DNA of 64,000 nucleotides from Actinomyces radicidentis (GCF_001553565.1 NZ_CP014228.1:744001-808000); one strand, 5' to 3'. Shown: positions 1 through 9,445, numbered from the stretch's first letter. The notes: generated by a model from the letters alone, not told the origin. Made by a program: numbers and translations.

Positions 1-2058
1 GCCGTCGGCTGCCACGAGGAGGCGCCCGGAGGCGTCCTCGAGGACCGGGGCGAGGCCGCCCGCGCGCAGCTCACGCAGGACCTGCCCCGCTGGCGCCGTC
101 GCGAGGAGGACGCCGGGAGCGACCTCGTCGAGGCCGAGGTCCCGGAGGCGCTCGTCGGCGAGCAGCCCGGCCGCGGTCGCCGGGTCCGGGACTCGCAGCA
201 CGGAGGCGACCTCGCGGACCCGCACGGCCCCGTGACGCCGGGCGGCGTCGTCGACGAGGGAGGTGAGGGTGGCGGGCAGCGGCGTCGGGCTGAAGCGCCC
301 GAGGGCCTCGAGGAGCTCCGGGCCGGACCATCCGGCGTCGAGCGCGCCGCGGACGGACTCCGGGGTCAGGCGGACGGTGAGGGCGCCGCCGCGGGACTCG
401 ACGACGCTCGCGCGCTCGAGAACGGTGGCGAGCTCGGACGAGGGACGGCCGGGGACGATCGCGGTGAGGTCCGACTGGACGAGGAGCATGTCGACCGGGG
501 CGGGCAGGTCCGCGGCGAGGGCGTCCTCGAGGGCGGAGAGGAGCTCGGCCTCGGTGGCGGGGGCGACGCCATCGGAGCCCGCCGCGGGGCTCCCGGAGGC
601 GCCGCGGGCCCCGCTCTCACCGCGCAGGGCGACGGCGAGGACACGGCCGCCGCTGGAGAGCGCCCCTCCGGCGGTGACGCCGAGGAGCTCGGCCTCCGCG
701 AGGACGGCGGTCACCGCGCCCTCCGGGACGGGGCGGCGCAGGCGCGCGTGGGTGAGGGCGGCGCGCACGAACTCCGGGGTCACGGCCGTCCCCTCGGGCA
801 GGGCGTCGAGGAGCAGCAGGACCCGACGGCGCAGGGCGGCGGCCCAGGAGGCCTCGACGTCGGCGCCGAGGACGGGCCGCAGGGAGCCGTCGTCGTTCCG
901 GGTGCCGACGAGCCACGGAGTGCGGGCACTCACCGCCCAGCCGGCGGCCAGCGGCGCCCAGCGCTCGGGGAGCTCGGCGGCGCGCCAGGCGCGGGCGGTC
1001 GAGGCGGGCACCCAGGTGGCGCCGGCCTCGTCGAGCCCGAGGAGCCGGGACGCGGCGACCATCTCGATGAGGCTCGCCGCGACGGGCGCCTCGAGGTCGA
1101 GGGCGCCGGCCGTGCGGGCGAGGACGCGCACGCCCACCCCGCCGGTGCGCAGGATGGCGCCGCCCTCGCGGCCCCACTCGTCGAGGAGCGCGCCCGTGAG
1201 GCGGACGACCTCCTCGGCCAGGCGCGCCGCCTCCGCGGCGACAGCAGCCGGGTCGACGACGTCGAGACCGGAGGGGTCCGGGGCGGCGAGGGACTCGCGC
1301 AGGAGGCGGCCACCCCGGAGGGCCAGGCCGACCTCGCGGGGCAGGACGAGGCGGGTGCGGCCGGAGGCGTCCGAGTCGCGCTCGAGCCAGCCGCGCTCGA
1401 GGAGCTCGGCGGCGCCGGGGGCGCGGCCGCCCGCACGGACCGTGCCGACCGGCGGGCCCCAGGTGAGGACGCGGAGCATCGCGAGCGCGGGCTCGGAGAG
1501 GGGCGCGCTGTCCACGAGGGCGCCCAAGGGGGCGTCGGCGGGTGCGTGGGCCTGCGTGGTCCCGCGGTTCTCCAGCTCCTCGAGGCTCGGCGGGAGGCTC
1601 TGAGGCGCCCTCGTGGACACCGGCCCCAGTCCCAGCGGGTGCGGGCCGAGCGCGTCGTCCAGCCCGGCCACCGGCCCCGACTCGACGACCAGCGCGAGGG
1701 AGCGCAGGAGCCCGAGACGGCGGGCGACGTCATCGGCCGGCAGGGCCAGACCGGCGGCGAGCGCGTCGGTGTCCTGCTGGCCCAGCGCGATGACCGCCTC
1801 CGCGACGGCGAGGGTGACGGCGTCCAGGTCCGCGAGCGCCGCCTCCACGCTGGGGCGGGCGCCGGCGCGGGCCGCGAGCGCCGTGAACGAGCCCGACGGC
1901 GGGGCGGCGAGGTCCGGACGCGCGAGGAGGAGGGCTGCGACGTCCTGGTTGGACAGGGAGGTGAGGTGGGCGGCGAGCTCCTCGACGGAGGCGACCGCGG
2001 GCGCGTTCGGCGCGGCGGGGTCGGGGACGGCTGCGGTGTCCGAGGTCGAGGTGCTCAT
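1..2058 (-). CDS. Helicase-associated domain protein (XPB/Ssl2 N-terminal-like), 3' end beyond window
   Basis: The frame stays open for 686 codons from an ATG at 2058 to the left edge, so the C-terminus is missing. The product begins MSTSTSDTAAVPDPAAP and is rich in Ala, Leu, Glu and Arg, with winged-helix-like stretches and a TWVPASTARAW segment. This matches the large actinobacterial helicase C-terminal/helicase-associated family, usually encoded divergently from the XPB helicase as here. It probably assists that helicase in repair or transcription-linked DNA unwinding, but its biochemical role is not established. There is no ribosome-binding site. TAGATT lies 7 nt before the ATG, consistent with leaderless transcription. 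The family assignment comes from composition and context, not from a catalytic motif. Confidence 0.82.
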   Translation of the reverse strand, partial: MSTSTSDTAAVPDPAAPNAPAVASVEELAAHLTSLSNQDVAALLLARPDLAAPPSGSFTALAARAGARPSVEAALADLDAVTLAVAEAVIALGQQDTDALAAGLALPADDVARRLGLLRSLALVVESGPVAGLDDALGPHPLGLGPVSTRAPQSLPPSLEELENRGTTQAHAPADAPLGALVDSAPLSEPALAMLRVLTWGPPVGTVRAGGRAPGAAELLERGWLERDSDASGRTRLVLPREVGLALRGGRLLRESLAAPDPSGLDVVDPAAVAAEAARLAEEVVRLTGALLDEWGREGGAILRTGGVGVRVLARTAGALDLEAPVAASLIEMVAASRLLGLDEAGATWVPASTARAWRAAELPERWAPLAAGWAVSARTPWLVGTRNDDGSLRPVLGADVEASWAAALRRRVLLLLDALPEGTAVTPEFVRAALTHARLRRPVPEGAVTAVLAEAELLGVTAGGALSSGGRVLAVALRGESGARGASGSPAAGSDGVAPATEAELLSALEDALAADLPAPVDMLLVQSDLTAIVPGRPSSELATVLERASVVESRGGALTVRLTPESVRGALDAGWSGPELLEALGRFSPTPLPATLTSLVDDAARRHGAVRVREVASVLRVPDPATAAGLLADERLRDLGLDEVAPGVLLATAPAGQVLRELRAGGLAPVLEDASGRLLVAADG

Positions 2059-2169
2059 CCGGTCAAATCTACTGCGCGTGTCCAGGGCGGGGCCCGGAGC
2101 CCTCCGCCGCCGGTGAAGCCGTCGCCTCGGTCACGGCGCCGCACGCCGCCGCTTGGGATACTCCCGCCC

Positions 2170-3885
2170 ATGTCCCCCTCCCCCGCGGTCCCCGACGGCC
2201 CGCTCATCGTCCAGAGCGACAAGACGGTCCTGCTCGAGGTGGCCCACGCCGACGCCGCCGACGCGCGCCGCGCCATCGCGCCCTTCGCTGAGCTCGAGCG
2301 CGCCCCGGAGCACATCCACACCTACCGGATCACGCCGCTGGCGCTGTGGAACGCCCGCGCCGCCGGCCTCGACGCCGAGACCGTCATCCACGTCCTCATC
2401 ACCTACTCGCGCTTCCCGGTGCCGCACTCGCTGCTCACCGAGATCGCCGAGACCATGGGCCGCTACGGGCGTCTCCAGCTCGTCACCGTCCCCGCCCACG
2501 GCCTCGTCCTCCACGCCACCGACGTCCCCGTGCTCGAGGAGGTCATGCGCTCCAAGCGCACCAAGGGCCTGCTCGGTGAGCGCCTCTCCCCGGAGGACGT
2601 CGTCGTCCACCCCTCCGAGCGCGGCAACCTCAAGCAGGTCCTCATCAAGCTCGGCTGGCCCGCGGAGGACCTCGCCGGGTACGTCGACGGCGAGAAGCAC
2701 CCCATCGTGCTCCAGGACTCCCCCGAGGGCGTCGCCGCGGGTGAGCCCGGCGCCTTCGCGCTGCGCCCCTACCAGGAGCAGGCCGTGGACGCGTTCTGGG
2801 CCGGCGGCTCCGGCGTCGTCGTCCTGCCCTGCGGGGCCGGGAAGACCCTCGTCGGCGCGGCCGCCATGGCGAGGAGCTCGACCACGACGCTCATCCTCGT
2901 CACCAACGCCGTCTCCGCACGCCAGTGGAAGGAGGAGCTCATCCGCTTCACCTCCCTGACGGAGGACGAGATCGGCGAGTACTCGGGCTCCCGCAAGGAG
3001 GTCCGGCCCGTCACCATCGCGACGTACCAGGTGCTCACCATGAAGCGGAAGGGCGTCTACCCGCACCTCGACCTGCTCGACGCCCACGACTGGGGCCTCA
3101 TCGTCTACGACGAGGTCCACCTCCTGCCCGCCCCGATCTTCCGCATGACGGCGGACCTGCAGGCGCGTCGCCGGCTCGGGCTCACCGCCACCCTGGTGCG
3201 CGAGGACGGGCGCGAGGACGAGGTCTTCTCGCTCATCGGTCCCAAGCGCTACGACGCCCCGTGGAAGGACCTGGAGAACCAGGGCTGGATCGCGCCCGCG
3301 GTGTGCACGGAGGTGCGGCTGACGCTGGACGCCGGGGAGCGCATGACCTACGCGACCGCGGAGTCCGAGGACCGCTACCGCCTCGCCGCGACCACGCCTC
3401 GCAAGGTCGCGGTGGTGGACGCCGTGCTGGCGCGGCACCGGGGCGAGTCCGCGCTCGTCATCGGGCAGTACGTGGACCAGCTCGAGGAGCTCGCCGAGCA
3501 CCTCGGCGCGCCCGTCATCACCGGTGCGACGACCGTCCGCGAGCGCCAGAAGCTCTACGACGCCTTCCGCGCCGGGGAGGTGGACACGCTCGTCGTCTCC
3601 AAGGTCGCGAACTTCTCCATCGACCTGCCGGGGGCGAGCGTCGCCGTGCAGGTGAGCGGGTCCTTCGGGTCCCGGCAGGAGGAGGCTCAGCGCCTCGGGC
3701 GGATCGTGCGCCCCAAGGAGGACGGCCGCCAGGCGCACTTCTACACGGTGGTCACGCGGGACACGGTGGACCAGGAGTTCGCGGCGCACCGGCAGCGCTT
3801 CCTGGCGGAGCAGGGCTACGCCTACGACGTCGTCGACGCCGAGGACCTCGCCGGGGACGGGGAGGACTCGCCCGCCGGGGCCTGA
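2170..3885 (+). CDS. XPB-type DNA repair helicase (DEVH box, SF2)
   Basis: A 571-aa superfamily 2 helicase of the bacterial XPB/Rad25 type, a 3'-5' ATP-dependent DNA unwinding enzyme. An N-terminal damage-recognition-like domain (about 1-190) is followed by Walker A CGAGKT (221-226), motif II DEVH (314-317), a GLTATLVRED motif III region and motif VI QRLGRIVRP from residue 507. The frame is open far upstream, but the ATG at 2170 is preferred. Similarity begins there, GATACT lies 7 nt before it (leaderless pattern), and upstream translation would run through the divergent neighbour. It is paired head to head with the helicase-associated gene, 111 bp between starts. A long palindrome follows the stop codon. 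Confidence 0.93.
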   Translation: MSPSPAVPDGPLIVQSDKTVLLEVAHADAADARRAIAPFAELERAPEHIHTYRITPLALWNARAAGLDAETVIHVLITYSRFPVPHSLLTEIAETMGRYGRLQLVTVPAHGLVLHATDVPVLEEVMRSKRTKGLLGERLSPEDVVVHPSERGNLKQVLIKLGWPAEDLAGYVDGEKHPIVLQDSPEGVAAGEPGAFALRPYQEQAVDAFWAGGSGVVVLPCGAGKTLVGAAAMARSSTTTLILVTNAVSARQWKEELIRFTSLTEDEIGEYSGSRKEVRPVTIATYQVLTMKRKGVYPHLDLLDAHDWGLIVYDEVHLLPAPIFRMTADLQARRRLGLTATLVREDGREDEVFSLIGPKRYDAPWKDLENQGWIAPAVCTEVRLTLDAGERMTYATAESEDRYRLAATTPRKVAVVDAVLARHRGESALVIGQYVDQLEELAEHLGAPVITGATTVRERQKLYDAFRAGEVDTLVVSKVANFSIDLPGASVAVQVSGSFGSRQEEAQRLGRIVRPKEDGRQAHFYTVVTRDTVDQEFAAHRQRFLAEQGYAYDVVDAEDLAGDGEDSPAGA

Positions 3886-3931
3886 CGTCCCCGCACGCGC
3901 ACGCCCTCGCTTCCTCTCCGTCCCGCCCCAT

Positions 3932-3998
3932 CGATCCGGCGGTTTTGGCCCGATCCGGCGTGAATTTCCCGCCGGATCGGGCCAAAACCGCCGGATCG
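3932..3998. repeat. 29-bp perfect inverted repeat (palindrome family copy A)
   Basis: Two 29-nt arms (3932-3960 and 3970-3998) are perfectly complementary around a 9-nt A/T-richer centre. The outer arm begins CGATCCGGCGGTTTTGGCCC. The same outer arm recurs at 5137-5203 and, diverged, at 11204-11269. It lies between the XPB helicase gene and the next plus-strand gene and could act as a terminator or a REP-like element. There is no T-tract. Confidence 0.85.
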
Positions 3999-4099
3999 CC
4001 GCAAGGGTGCGCGGCTCCACAGCCCTAGCCATGACGCCCTCCAGCAAGCCCATCACAGGGTGGCGCGCACCAGCCGGCAGCACAGCCCAGGCTGGCGTC

Positions 4100-5122
4100 A
4101 TGGACCCCACCATCCCTCACCCGCCACGACTGCCCGAGCTCCGGCTGAGGGGCGCGCGCGACCGACGAGCGGCCGTCCCCGCGCCTGTCCCCGTCATGCC
4201 CGGCGTCTCCTACGTCCCCTCGCCGACGACGCCGCTCTGGCAGCAGCGCCGTGAGGCCAGCCTCGCCCGATGCGCCGGCGTCTGGAGCCGCAGCCGCTCG
4301 CGGCTCGCACTCGCCGGCACGTCCGCCGCACTCATCCACGGTCTCTGGGTCACCGAGGCGGAGCCCGACCTCCTTCTCCTCACAAGGACCGAGCCGAGCC
4401 GTGCCACGACCTGGCTGCCGGGCGTCACCTTCCGGGGCCCTCGGAGCGGTCATCCCGTCCCTGGCCGAACACGGGTCCGCCTCCGAAGGCGTCGACGTGC
4501 CGCCCACGAGTGCGACGTCACCGCCGTCGGGCCGTTGCTCGTCACGAGCCTCATGCAGACCGCAGTCGACTGCGCCTTCGAGCTCCCACCGCGCCGTTCC
4601 GTACCCATCGTGGACTCGGCGATGAGGGCGCTCGTCGTTCCCGAGCGCTTCCACGAGGAGGAGTCAGCGGCTAGGTGGGCACGACTGCGGGTCGAGCTCA
4701 TCAACCGGGTCGAGGCCCAGGGCACTCGGCCGGGTGCCGTACGGGCTCGGGCCGTGACGTCGATCGCCTCGCCGTTCTCCGAGTCCGCCGGGGAGAGCGC
4801 GCTGCGATGGCAGGTGTACGCCCTCGGGCTACCGACGCCGTCCGTCCAGCTGCGTGTGAACGGGGAACGCACCTACTTCCTCGACGTCGCCATGCCCGGT
4901 CTCAAGGTCAACCTCGAGTACGACGGGCGTGGCAAGTACCTCTCCCCCGAGGCCGCATGGGCCGAGAAGATCCGTCAGGACGACCTGGCACGCCTCGGAT
5001 GGCGGACCGGAAGGTTCACCGGACGCCACCTGGCGGATCCAGCGCTCATGGCTCAGGACATCCTGAGGCTCGTGCCCGCGCACGTGGCGGCCGCCGCACG
5101 CCCCGATCGCGCCCTCCGCTGA
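4100..5122 (+). CDS. DUF559-type endonuclease-fold protein (AbiEi/Vsr-like)
   Basis: A 340-aa protein of a large actinobacterial family annotated as endonuclease-domain or DUF559 proteins. The N-terminal two thirds resemble the AbiEi-like transcriptional-regulator region. The C-terminal part carries the Vsr/DUF559 PD-(D/E)XK-like core, seen as FLDVAMPGLKVNLEYDGRGKY, then K-DD-L and a GWRTGRFTGRHL stretch. DNA cleavage is inferred from the fold only. The ATG at 4100 is chosen because CAGGCT lies exactly 6 nt before it, the leaderless pattern of this window. In-frame starts at 4007 and 4031 have no such box. It stands alone between two copies of the palindrome family, with no methyltransferase or toxin gene beside it. 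Confidence 0.72.
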   Translation: MDPTIPHPPRLPELRLRGARDRRAAVPAPVPVMPGVSYVPSPTTPLWQQRREASLARCAGVWSRSRSRLALAGTSAALIHGLWVTEAEPDLLLLTRTEPSRATTWLPGVTFRGPRSGHPVPGRTRVRLRRRRRAAHECDVTAVGPLLVTSLMQTAVDCAFELPPRRSVPIVDSAMRALVVPERFHEEESAARWARLRVELINRVEAQGTRPGAVRARAVTSIASPFSESAGESALRWQVYALGLPTPSVQLRVNGERTYFLDVAMPGLKVNLEYDGRGKYLSPEAAWAEKIRQDDLARLGWRTGRFTGRHLADPALMAQDILRLVPAHVAAAARPDRALR

Positions 5123-5136
5123 GTGCGACGAGCCGT

Positions 5137-5203
5137 CGATCCGGTGGTTTTGGCCCCAACCTGCGCGTAATTCCCGCCGGTTGGGGCCAAAACCGCCGGA
5201 TCG
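5137..5203. repeat. 29-bp inverted repeat (palindrome family copy B)
   Basis: Arms 5137-5165 and 5175-5203 are complementary with two mismatches around a 9-nt centre, cgtaattcc. The outer 19-20 nt (CGATCCGGTGGTTTTGGCCC) matches copy A, while the inner arm differs (caacc instead of gatcc). It starts 14 bp after the DUF559 stop codon and separates that gene from a convergent amidotransferase gene, so a bidirectional terminator role is plausible. Confidence 0.85.
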
Positions 5204-5270
5204 CCGCGATGGAGCCGGTGCAAGGGACACCGGCGGAACCTGAAGCGCGCGGGGCGCCGTAGCGGGCGCG

Positions 5271-6158
5271 TCAGAGGGCGCCGCGTGCTCGGGACGCGCG
5301 GCGCGCGCGGGCGTTGCGCGCGAGCTGCCGCGCCAGCGCCCGGCCGAAGGCCTGGATGACCGGGTCGACACGCTCCGCCTCGGCGCGCGCGGCGGCGCCG
5401 GCCGCCAGCGCCTCGTCGGGCAGGACGCCCTCGGGGAGCGCCTCGGCGGTCTCCTCGTCCTGGACGAGGCCCATGCGGCGGGCGGCGTTGCGCGCCTGCC
5501 AGTACTCGATCCGCTCCGGGTTGGACTCGGGGTGGTGCTGGAGGGCGAGGAGCCGCCCGGCGCGCCAGGCCTGCACGGGCGCGCCCTCGGAGGAGGCCAG
5601 GAGGATCGCCTCCTCGGGCAGCCGGACGACGCCGTCGTCGTGGGAGACGATCGCGGGCAGGCGCGTGCCGTCCTGCGTGGAGATGCCCGCGCGGACCGCG
5701 GCACGGACCGCCTCGTCGACGAGCTCGCCGAAGACCGGGTCGTCGGCGGCGCCCTCGGTGAGGTGGAGGTCGACGATCCCGCCCTCGGAGCCGTGCGGCG
5801 AGGGGACGGCGGTGGCGCCGCCGAGGGCCTCCGCGGCGACCTGCGCGCCGAGGCAGATGGTCACGGCCGGCAGGCGCTCGTCGACGACACGACGCAGGAG
5901 GGCGCGCAGGTCCCCGAGCCAGGGGTGCTCGGCGTCGTCGTGGGCGCTCATGGCGCCGCCGAGGACGACGAGCCCGTCGCCGATCTCCTCGAAGGAGGGC
6001 ACTGCCTCCCCGTTCCAGGGGCGGACGACGTCGAGGGTGACCCCCTCGGCGAAGAGCCACTCACCCAGGCGGCCCAGGGGCGCGAAGGCCTCGGGCTCGA
6101 TGACGGTGATCACGGGGGCGTTCCCGCCGTGGCGGGTCACGTCGATCGTCTCGGTCAT
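5271..6158 (-). CDS. Class I glutamine amidotransferase-like protein (paralogue 1)
   Basis: A 295-aa protein with a GATase1 fold related to the amidotransferase domain of GMP synthase. The nucleophile elbow is ICLGAQ (Cys102) and the catalytic His/Glu are in ALQHHPE (His209, Glu211). The domain spans about residues 15-230, followed by an Ala/Arg-rich tail ending in an FGRALARQLARNAR helix. No synthase domain is fused to it, so the acceptor substrate is unknown. The start is the ATG at 6158, not an upstream in-frame ATG at 6206, because TCAAAT lies exactly 6 nt before it. The next gene upstream on the same strand is a paralogue. Confidence 0.85.
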   Translation of the reverse strand: MTETIDVTRHGGNAPVITVIEPEAFAPLGRLGEWLFAEGVTLDVVRPWNGEAVPSFEEIGDGLVVLGGAMSAHDDAEHPWLGDLRALLRRVVDERLPAVTICLGAQVAAEALGGATAVPSPHGSEGGIVDLHLTEGAADDPVFGELVDEAVRAAVRAGISTQDGTRLPAIVSHDDGVVRLPEEAILLASSEGAPVQAWRAGRLLALQHHPESNPERIEYWQARNAARRMGLVQDEETAEALPEGVLPDEALAAGAAARAEAERVDPVIQAFGRALARQLARNARARRASRARGAL

Positions 6159-7144
6159 TGCCCCATTTGAGCGGGTGCGGACACGCCGGCGCAAACCTTG
6201 AGACAACCCTCACAGGCCACGCGCGGCCTCCACGACGGCGCCCGCGAGCGCCCGGCCGAAGGCCGTCGTGACGGGCTCGATGGCTCCGCGCCGTCCCGGG
6301 CGGCGCTCGCGCCCGGCCGCAGCGGCTCGGGGACTGCGTCGGTGGGCGTGCCGTAGGCGAGGGCGGGGTCGTCGAGGAGTCCGAGACGGCGCGCGGCACC
6401 GCGGGCGGCCCAGAAGGCGACGCGGTCGGGGTCGGCCTCGGGGTGGTGCTGGAGGGCGAGGAGACTGCCGGCGCGCCCGGCGTGGACGCGCACCTGGGCG
6501 GTGGAGGCGAGGAGACGGGCACCGGCGGGGAGCTCGGCGACGGCGTCGTCGTGGGACACGATGACGGGCAGGCGGGCACCGTCCGAGGCGGGGCCGGGTC
6601 CGAGCTCGCCGGAGGCGTCGGGAGCGGGCGACGCCGCGGTACTGTCCCCGCCCCGCGCGGAGAGCCCCTTGGCCGATCCACCGTCCAGCGCCCTCCTCGG
6701 CAGCGGGGCCCGCGCCTCGAGACCGGCTCGGAGAGCGGGGCCGACCAGCGGGTCCTCGTCGGCCGCGTCGTCCAGGAGCAGCTCGACGACCCCGTCCTCG
6801 GATCCCTCGGGCGAGGGCACGGCGGTGCGACCGCCGAGGGCCTCGGCGGCGACCTGCGCACCGAGGCACACCCCGAGGGCTGGCAGCTCCGCGTCGACGG
6901 CGTCGCTCAGGAGGGCGCGGACGCCCGACAGCCAGGAGTGCTCATCGTCGGAGTGGGCGGACATGACGCCGCCCATGAGGAGCATCGCGCCGCCGACCTC
7001 GCCGAGCGCGGGGACGGGGTCGCCGTCCCAGAGGCGGACCGTGCGGACCTGGGCGCCCGCCTCCTCGAGCCAGGTGCCGAGACGCCCGACCGGCGCGAGG
7101 CAGTCCGGCTCGATGATCGTGACGCGGGGGGCGGCGTCGGTCAT
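6155..7144 (-). CDS. Class I glutamine amidotransferase-like protein (paralogue 2), probable 3' frameshift
   Basis: The product is homologous to its downstream neighbour: GVCLGAQ nucleophile elbow, SHDD and ALQHHPE motifs, plus an extra low-complexity insertion of about 35 residues before the SHDD region. The open frame continues to 6155 and overlaps the start of paralogue 1, but the last ~40 residues have no family resemblance. Near 6284-6300 the expected ending (IEPVTTAFGRALAG, as in paralogue 1) continues in another frame to a stop at 6210. This indicates a one-base loss or a sequencing error. The start at 7144 is supported by CTCAAT 6 nt upstream. The catalytic residues precede the shift, so activity may persist. 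Confidence 0.75.
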   Translation of the reverse strand: MTDAAPRVTIIEPDCLAPVGRLGTWLEEAGAQVRTVRLWDGDPVPALGEVGGAMLLMGGVMSAHSDDEHSWLSGVRALLSDAVDAELPALGVCLGAQVAAEALGGRTAVPSPEGSEDGVVELLLDDAADEDPLVGPALRAGLEARAPLPRRALDGGSAKGLSARGGDSTAASPAPDASGELGPGPASDGARLPVIVSHDDAVAELPAGARLLASTAQVRVHAGRAGSLLALQHHPEADPDRVAFWAARGAARRLGLLDDPALAYGTPTDAVPEPLRPGASAARDGAEPSSPSRRPSAGRSRAPSWRPRVACEGCLKVCAGVSAPAQMGQ

Positions 7145-7261
7145 GACGACATTGAGCCCGACCCGGTCGAGGCCGCGCAAGAGCGTGGCAGCGGCCGCCC
7201 ACGGCGCGCCCGGGGCGAAACCGGTTGCCGTCCCGCTCGCCGCCCGGAACGATGGGGCGTG

Positions 7262-9445
7262 ATGCGCCAGACACTCCGGCCCCTCGGGGGCGTCCTCGCC
7301 CGGCTCACGGCCTGCGGGCTGCTCGTGGGAGCCGTGCTCGTCGTGCCCGCCGCGGGAGCCGCGCCCCTCGCCGATGCCCAGCGCGCGGCCGACGTCACCG
7401 CGGACGCCCCGAGCGCCCTCACCCGAGCCACCCTCACCGCGGACGCGCCGTCGACCTCGATCACGAAGCACGTCACCGACGACGCCGGGATCCTCGACGC
7501 CTCCTCCGCGCAGTCCGCGGTCGACGCCGTCTCCTCCGACACCGGCGCCGCCCTCTGGGTCGTCACGATGAAGGACGACTCGCAGACGGCCGACGACTGG
7601 GCCGAGACCGCCTGGAGCAGCTCGGGCTTCGGAACGAACGACCTCCTCCTCGTCATCAACGCGGCGGACGGCTCGACCCGCTCCTACGCCTTCGACGGCT
7701 CCGCCGACGACTCGATCTGGTCCGACGACATGCTCAGCCGGGCCAGGGAGGACGTCTACCGGGCTCTCAGCGACGGGGACTACGACGGTGCCGTGACCGC
7801 GATCGCCGACGTGGCGAGCAGCGGATCGTCCGACTCGTCGGGCTCGGACTCGTCGGGCTCCGGCTCAGCCGCCCTGCCGATCGCCCTCGGCGCGGTGGCG
7901 ATCGGCGGTGCTACCGCGATCTTCGCCGGCACGCGCAGGAGGAGGTCGGCCTCCTCCGACCAGGGAGGGAACGACGTGCTGTTCAACCGCAAGCGCGGGG
8001 ACGAGGCCCCCCAGGGCTCCGCCCCCGCGCTCGAGGACCTCGAGAGCCAGGCGGGCGCCGCCCTCGTCACCGCCGACGACTCCGTGCGCGCCGCCGACGA
8101 GGAGCTCTCCTACGCCCAGGCGCAGTTCGGCCTGTCCGCCACGGACGCCTTCACCCAGACGCTCACCGCGGCCCGTGAGGACCTCGCCGCCTCCTTCGAG
8201 CTCAAGAAGCGCCTCGACGACGACGTCCCCGAGACGCCCGAGCAGCAGCGGCAGATGTACGGCGAGATCCTCGAGCGCTGCCAGCGCGCCGTCGCGGCGA
8301 TCCAGGCGCAGGAGAAGGCCTTCACCGACCGTCGCGGCATCGAGGCGAACCTGCCGACCTCCATCGCGGAGACGAGGCAGCGCGCCGACGAGACCGAGCA
8401 GGCGATCCGCGCCGCTCAGACGCTCCTCGTCACCCTGCACGCGACCTACCCGGACTCGGCCCTCAGCTCCGTCTCCGGCGCGCCCAACCAGGCCGGTCGC
8501 CTCGTCGCCGCGGGCCGCACGGCCCTGGACCAGGCGCAGGCCTCGGTCGACGCCGGCCAGCAGGCCACCGCGGTGGAGCAGGTGCGCATCGCGCAGGGCT
8601 CGATCGCGCAGGCCGGTCAGCTCGCCGCGCAGGTGACGGGTGCCCGCGAGCGCCTCGCCTCGGCGAGCGCGGACCTGGAGGCGGCGATCGCCTCGATCTC
8701 CTCCGACCTCGTCGACGCCCAGCGCCTCTGTTCGCAGGTCCCCGCCGCGACGCTGAGCCCGCTCGTCGCCGACGCCGAGGCCGCCGTCGCCGAGGGTCGC
8801 GCCGCCTCCGGGCCGAGCGCCACCGGCGACCCGCTCGCGGCGCTGGACCACCTGGCTCGTGCGGAGGCGGCCATCGACGCCGCCCTCGCCCCGGCGCGCG
8901 AGCGCGAGGAGAACGACTCGCGCGCCCGCTCGTCGCTGGGCTCGCGCCTGTCGCGCCTCAACAGCCAGATCGACGCCGTCACCTCCTACATCACGACGCA
9001 CCGCGGCGTCGTCGGCTCCTCGGCGCGGACGGCGCTGTCCGAGGCGACGCGCCACGCGACGGCGGCGACGTCGCTGCAGTCGACGGACCCGCAGGCGGCC
9101 CTGGCCGAGGTGGCGGCGGGCGAGCCCCTCGTCGCGCAGGCCCAGGCGCTCGCGGAGGCGGACGTCCGCGGCGGCGGCGGCAACGGCTTCGGAGGCGGCT
9201 CCTCCTCCGGCGGCGGCCTCGACCTCGGCTCGCTCATCCTGGGCGGGATCCTCCTGGGCGGCGGTCGCGGCGGCTACGGCGGCTGGGGCGGTCCGCACCA
9301 CGACGACCCCTTCGGCGGCGGCTTCGGCGGCCCCGGCGGCGGCCCCTTCGGAGGCGGCGGCTTCGGGGGCGGGGGCTTCGGCGGCGGCGGCGGAGGCTTC
9401 GGCGGGGGCGGCGGGGGCTTCGGAGGCGGCGGCGGCCGCTTCTGA
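7262..9445 (+). CDS. TPM-domain membrane protein with Gly-rich C-terminal tail
   Basis: A 727-aa secreted/membrane protein. A signal-like hydrophobic segment (about residues 8-38) is followed by a TPM (YgcG-type) domain with SITKHVTDDAGILD and LWVVTMKDD motifs. A transmembrane segment follows (LPIALGAVAIGGATAIFAG) with an Arg-rich stop-transfer sequence. After it comes a long Ala/Glu/Gln-rich helical, probably coiled-coil region of about 400 residues. The protein ends in about 90 residues of GGGFGG repeats. TPM domains are linked to membrane-protein quality control and photosystem repair; the role here is unknown. GTG at 7259 is an equally possible start, with AACGAT 5 nt before it. It precedes pspA on the same strand, which fits an envelope-stress role. 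Confidence 0.85.
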   Translation: MRQTLRPLGGVLARLTACGLLVGAVLVVPAAGAAPLADAQRAADVTADAPSALTRATLTADAPSTSITKHVTDDAGILDASSAQSAVDAVSSDTGAALWVVTMKDDSQTADDWAETAWSSSGFGTNDLLLVINAADGSTRSYAFDGSADDSIWSDDMLSRAREDVYRALSDGDYDGAVTAIADVASSGSSDSSGSDSSGSGSAALPIALGAVAIGGATAIFAGTRRRRSASSDQGGNDVLFNRKRGDEAPQGSAPALEDLESQAGAALVTADDSVRAADEELSYAQAQFGLSATDAFTQTLTAAREDLAASFELKKRLDDDVPETPEQQRQMYGEILERCQRAVAAIQAQEKAFTDRRGIEANLPTSIAETRQRADETEQAIRAAQTLLVTLHATYPDSALSSVSGAPNQAGRLVAAGRTALDQAQASVDAGQQATAVEQVRIAQGSIAQAGQLAAQVTGARERLASASADLEAAIASISSDLVDAQRLCSQVPAATLSPLVADAEAAVAEGRAASGPSATGDPLAALDHLARAEAAIDAALAPAREREENDSRARSSLGSRLSRLNSQIDAVTSYITTHRGVVGSSARTALSEATRHATAATSLQSTDPQAALAEVAAGEPLVAQAQALAEADVRGGGGNGFGGGSSSGGGLDLGSLILGGILLGGGRGGYGGWGGPHHDDPFGGGFGGPGGGPFGGGGFGGGGFGGGGGGFGGGGGGFGGGGGRF

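Noticed and set aside
232-2169. Long plus-strand open frame continuous with the XPB helicase frame
   Set aside because: It is the antisense shadow of the helicase-associated gene on the minus strand. Its composition is Gly/Arg/Glu-rich noise, and helicase similarity begins at the ATG at 2170.
6443-7258. Upstream in-frame extension of the TPM-domain protein
   Set aside because: It runs antisense through the amidotransferase gene. The signal peptide starts at 7259/7262 and an AACGAT box lies just before.
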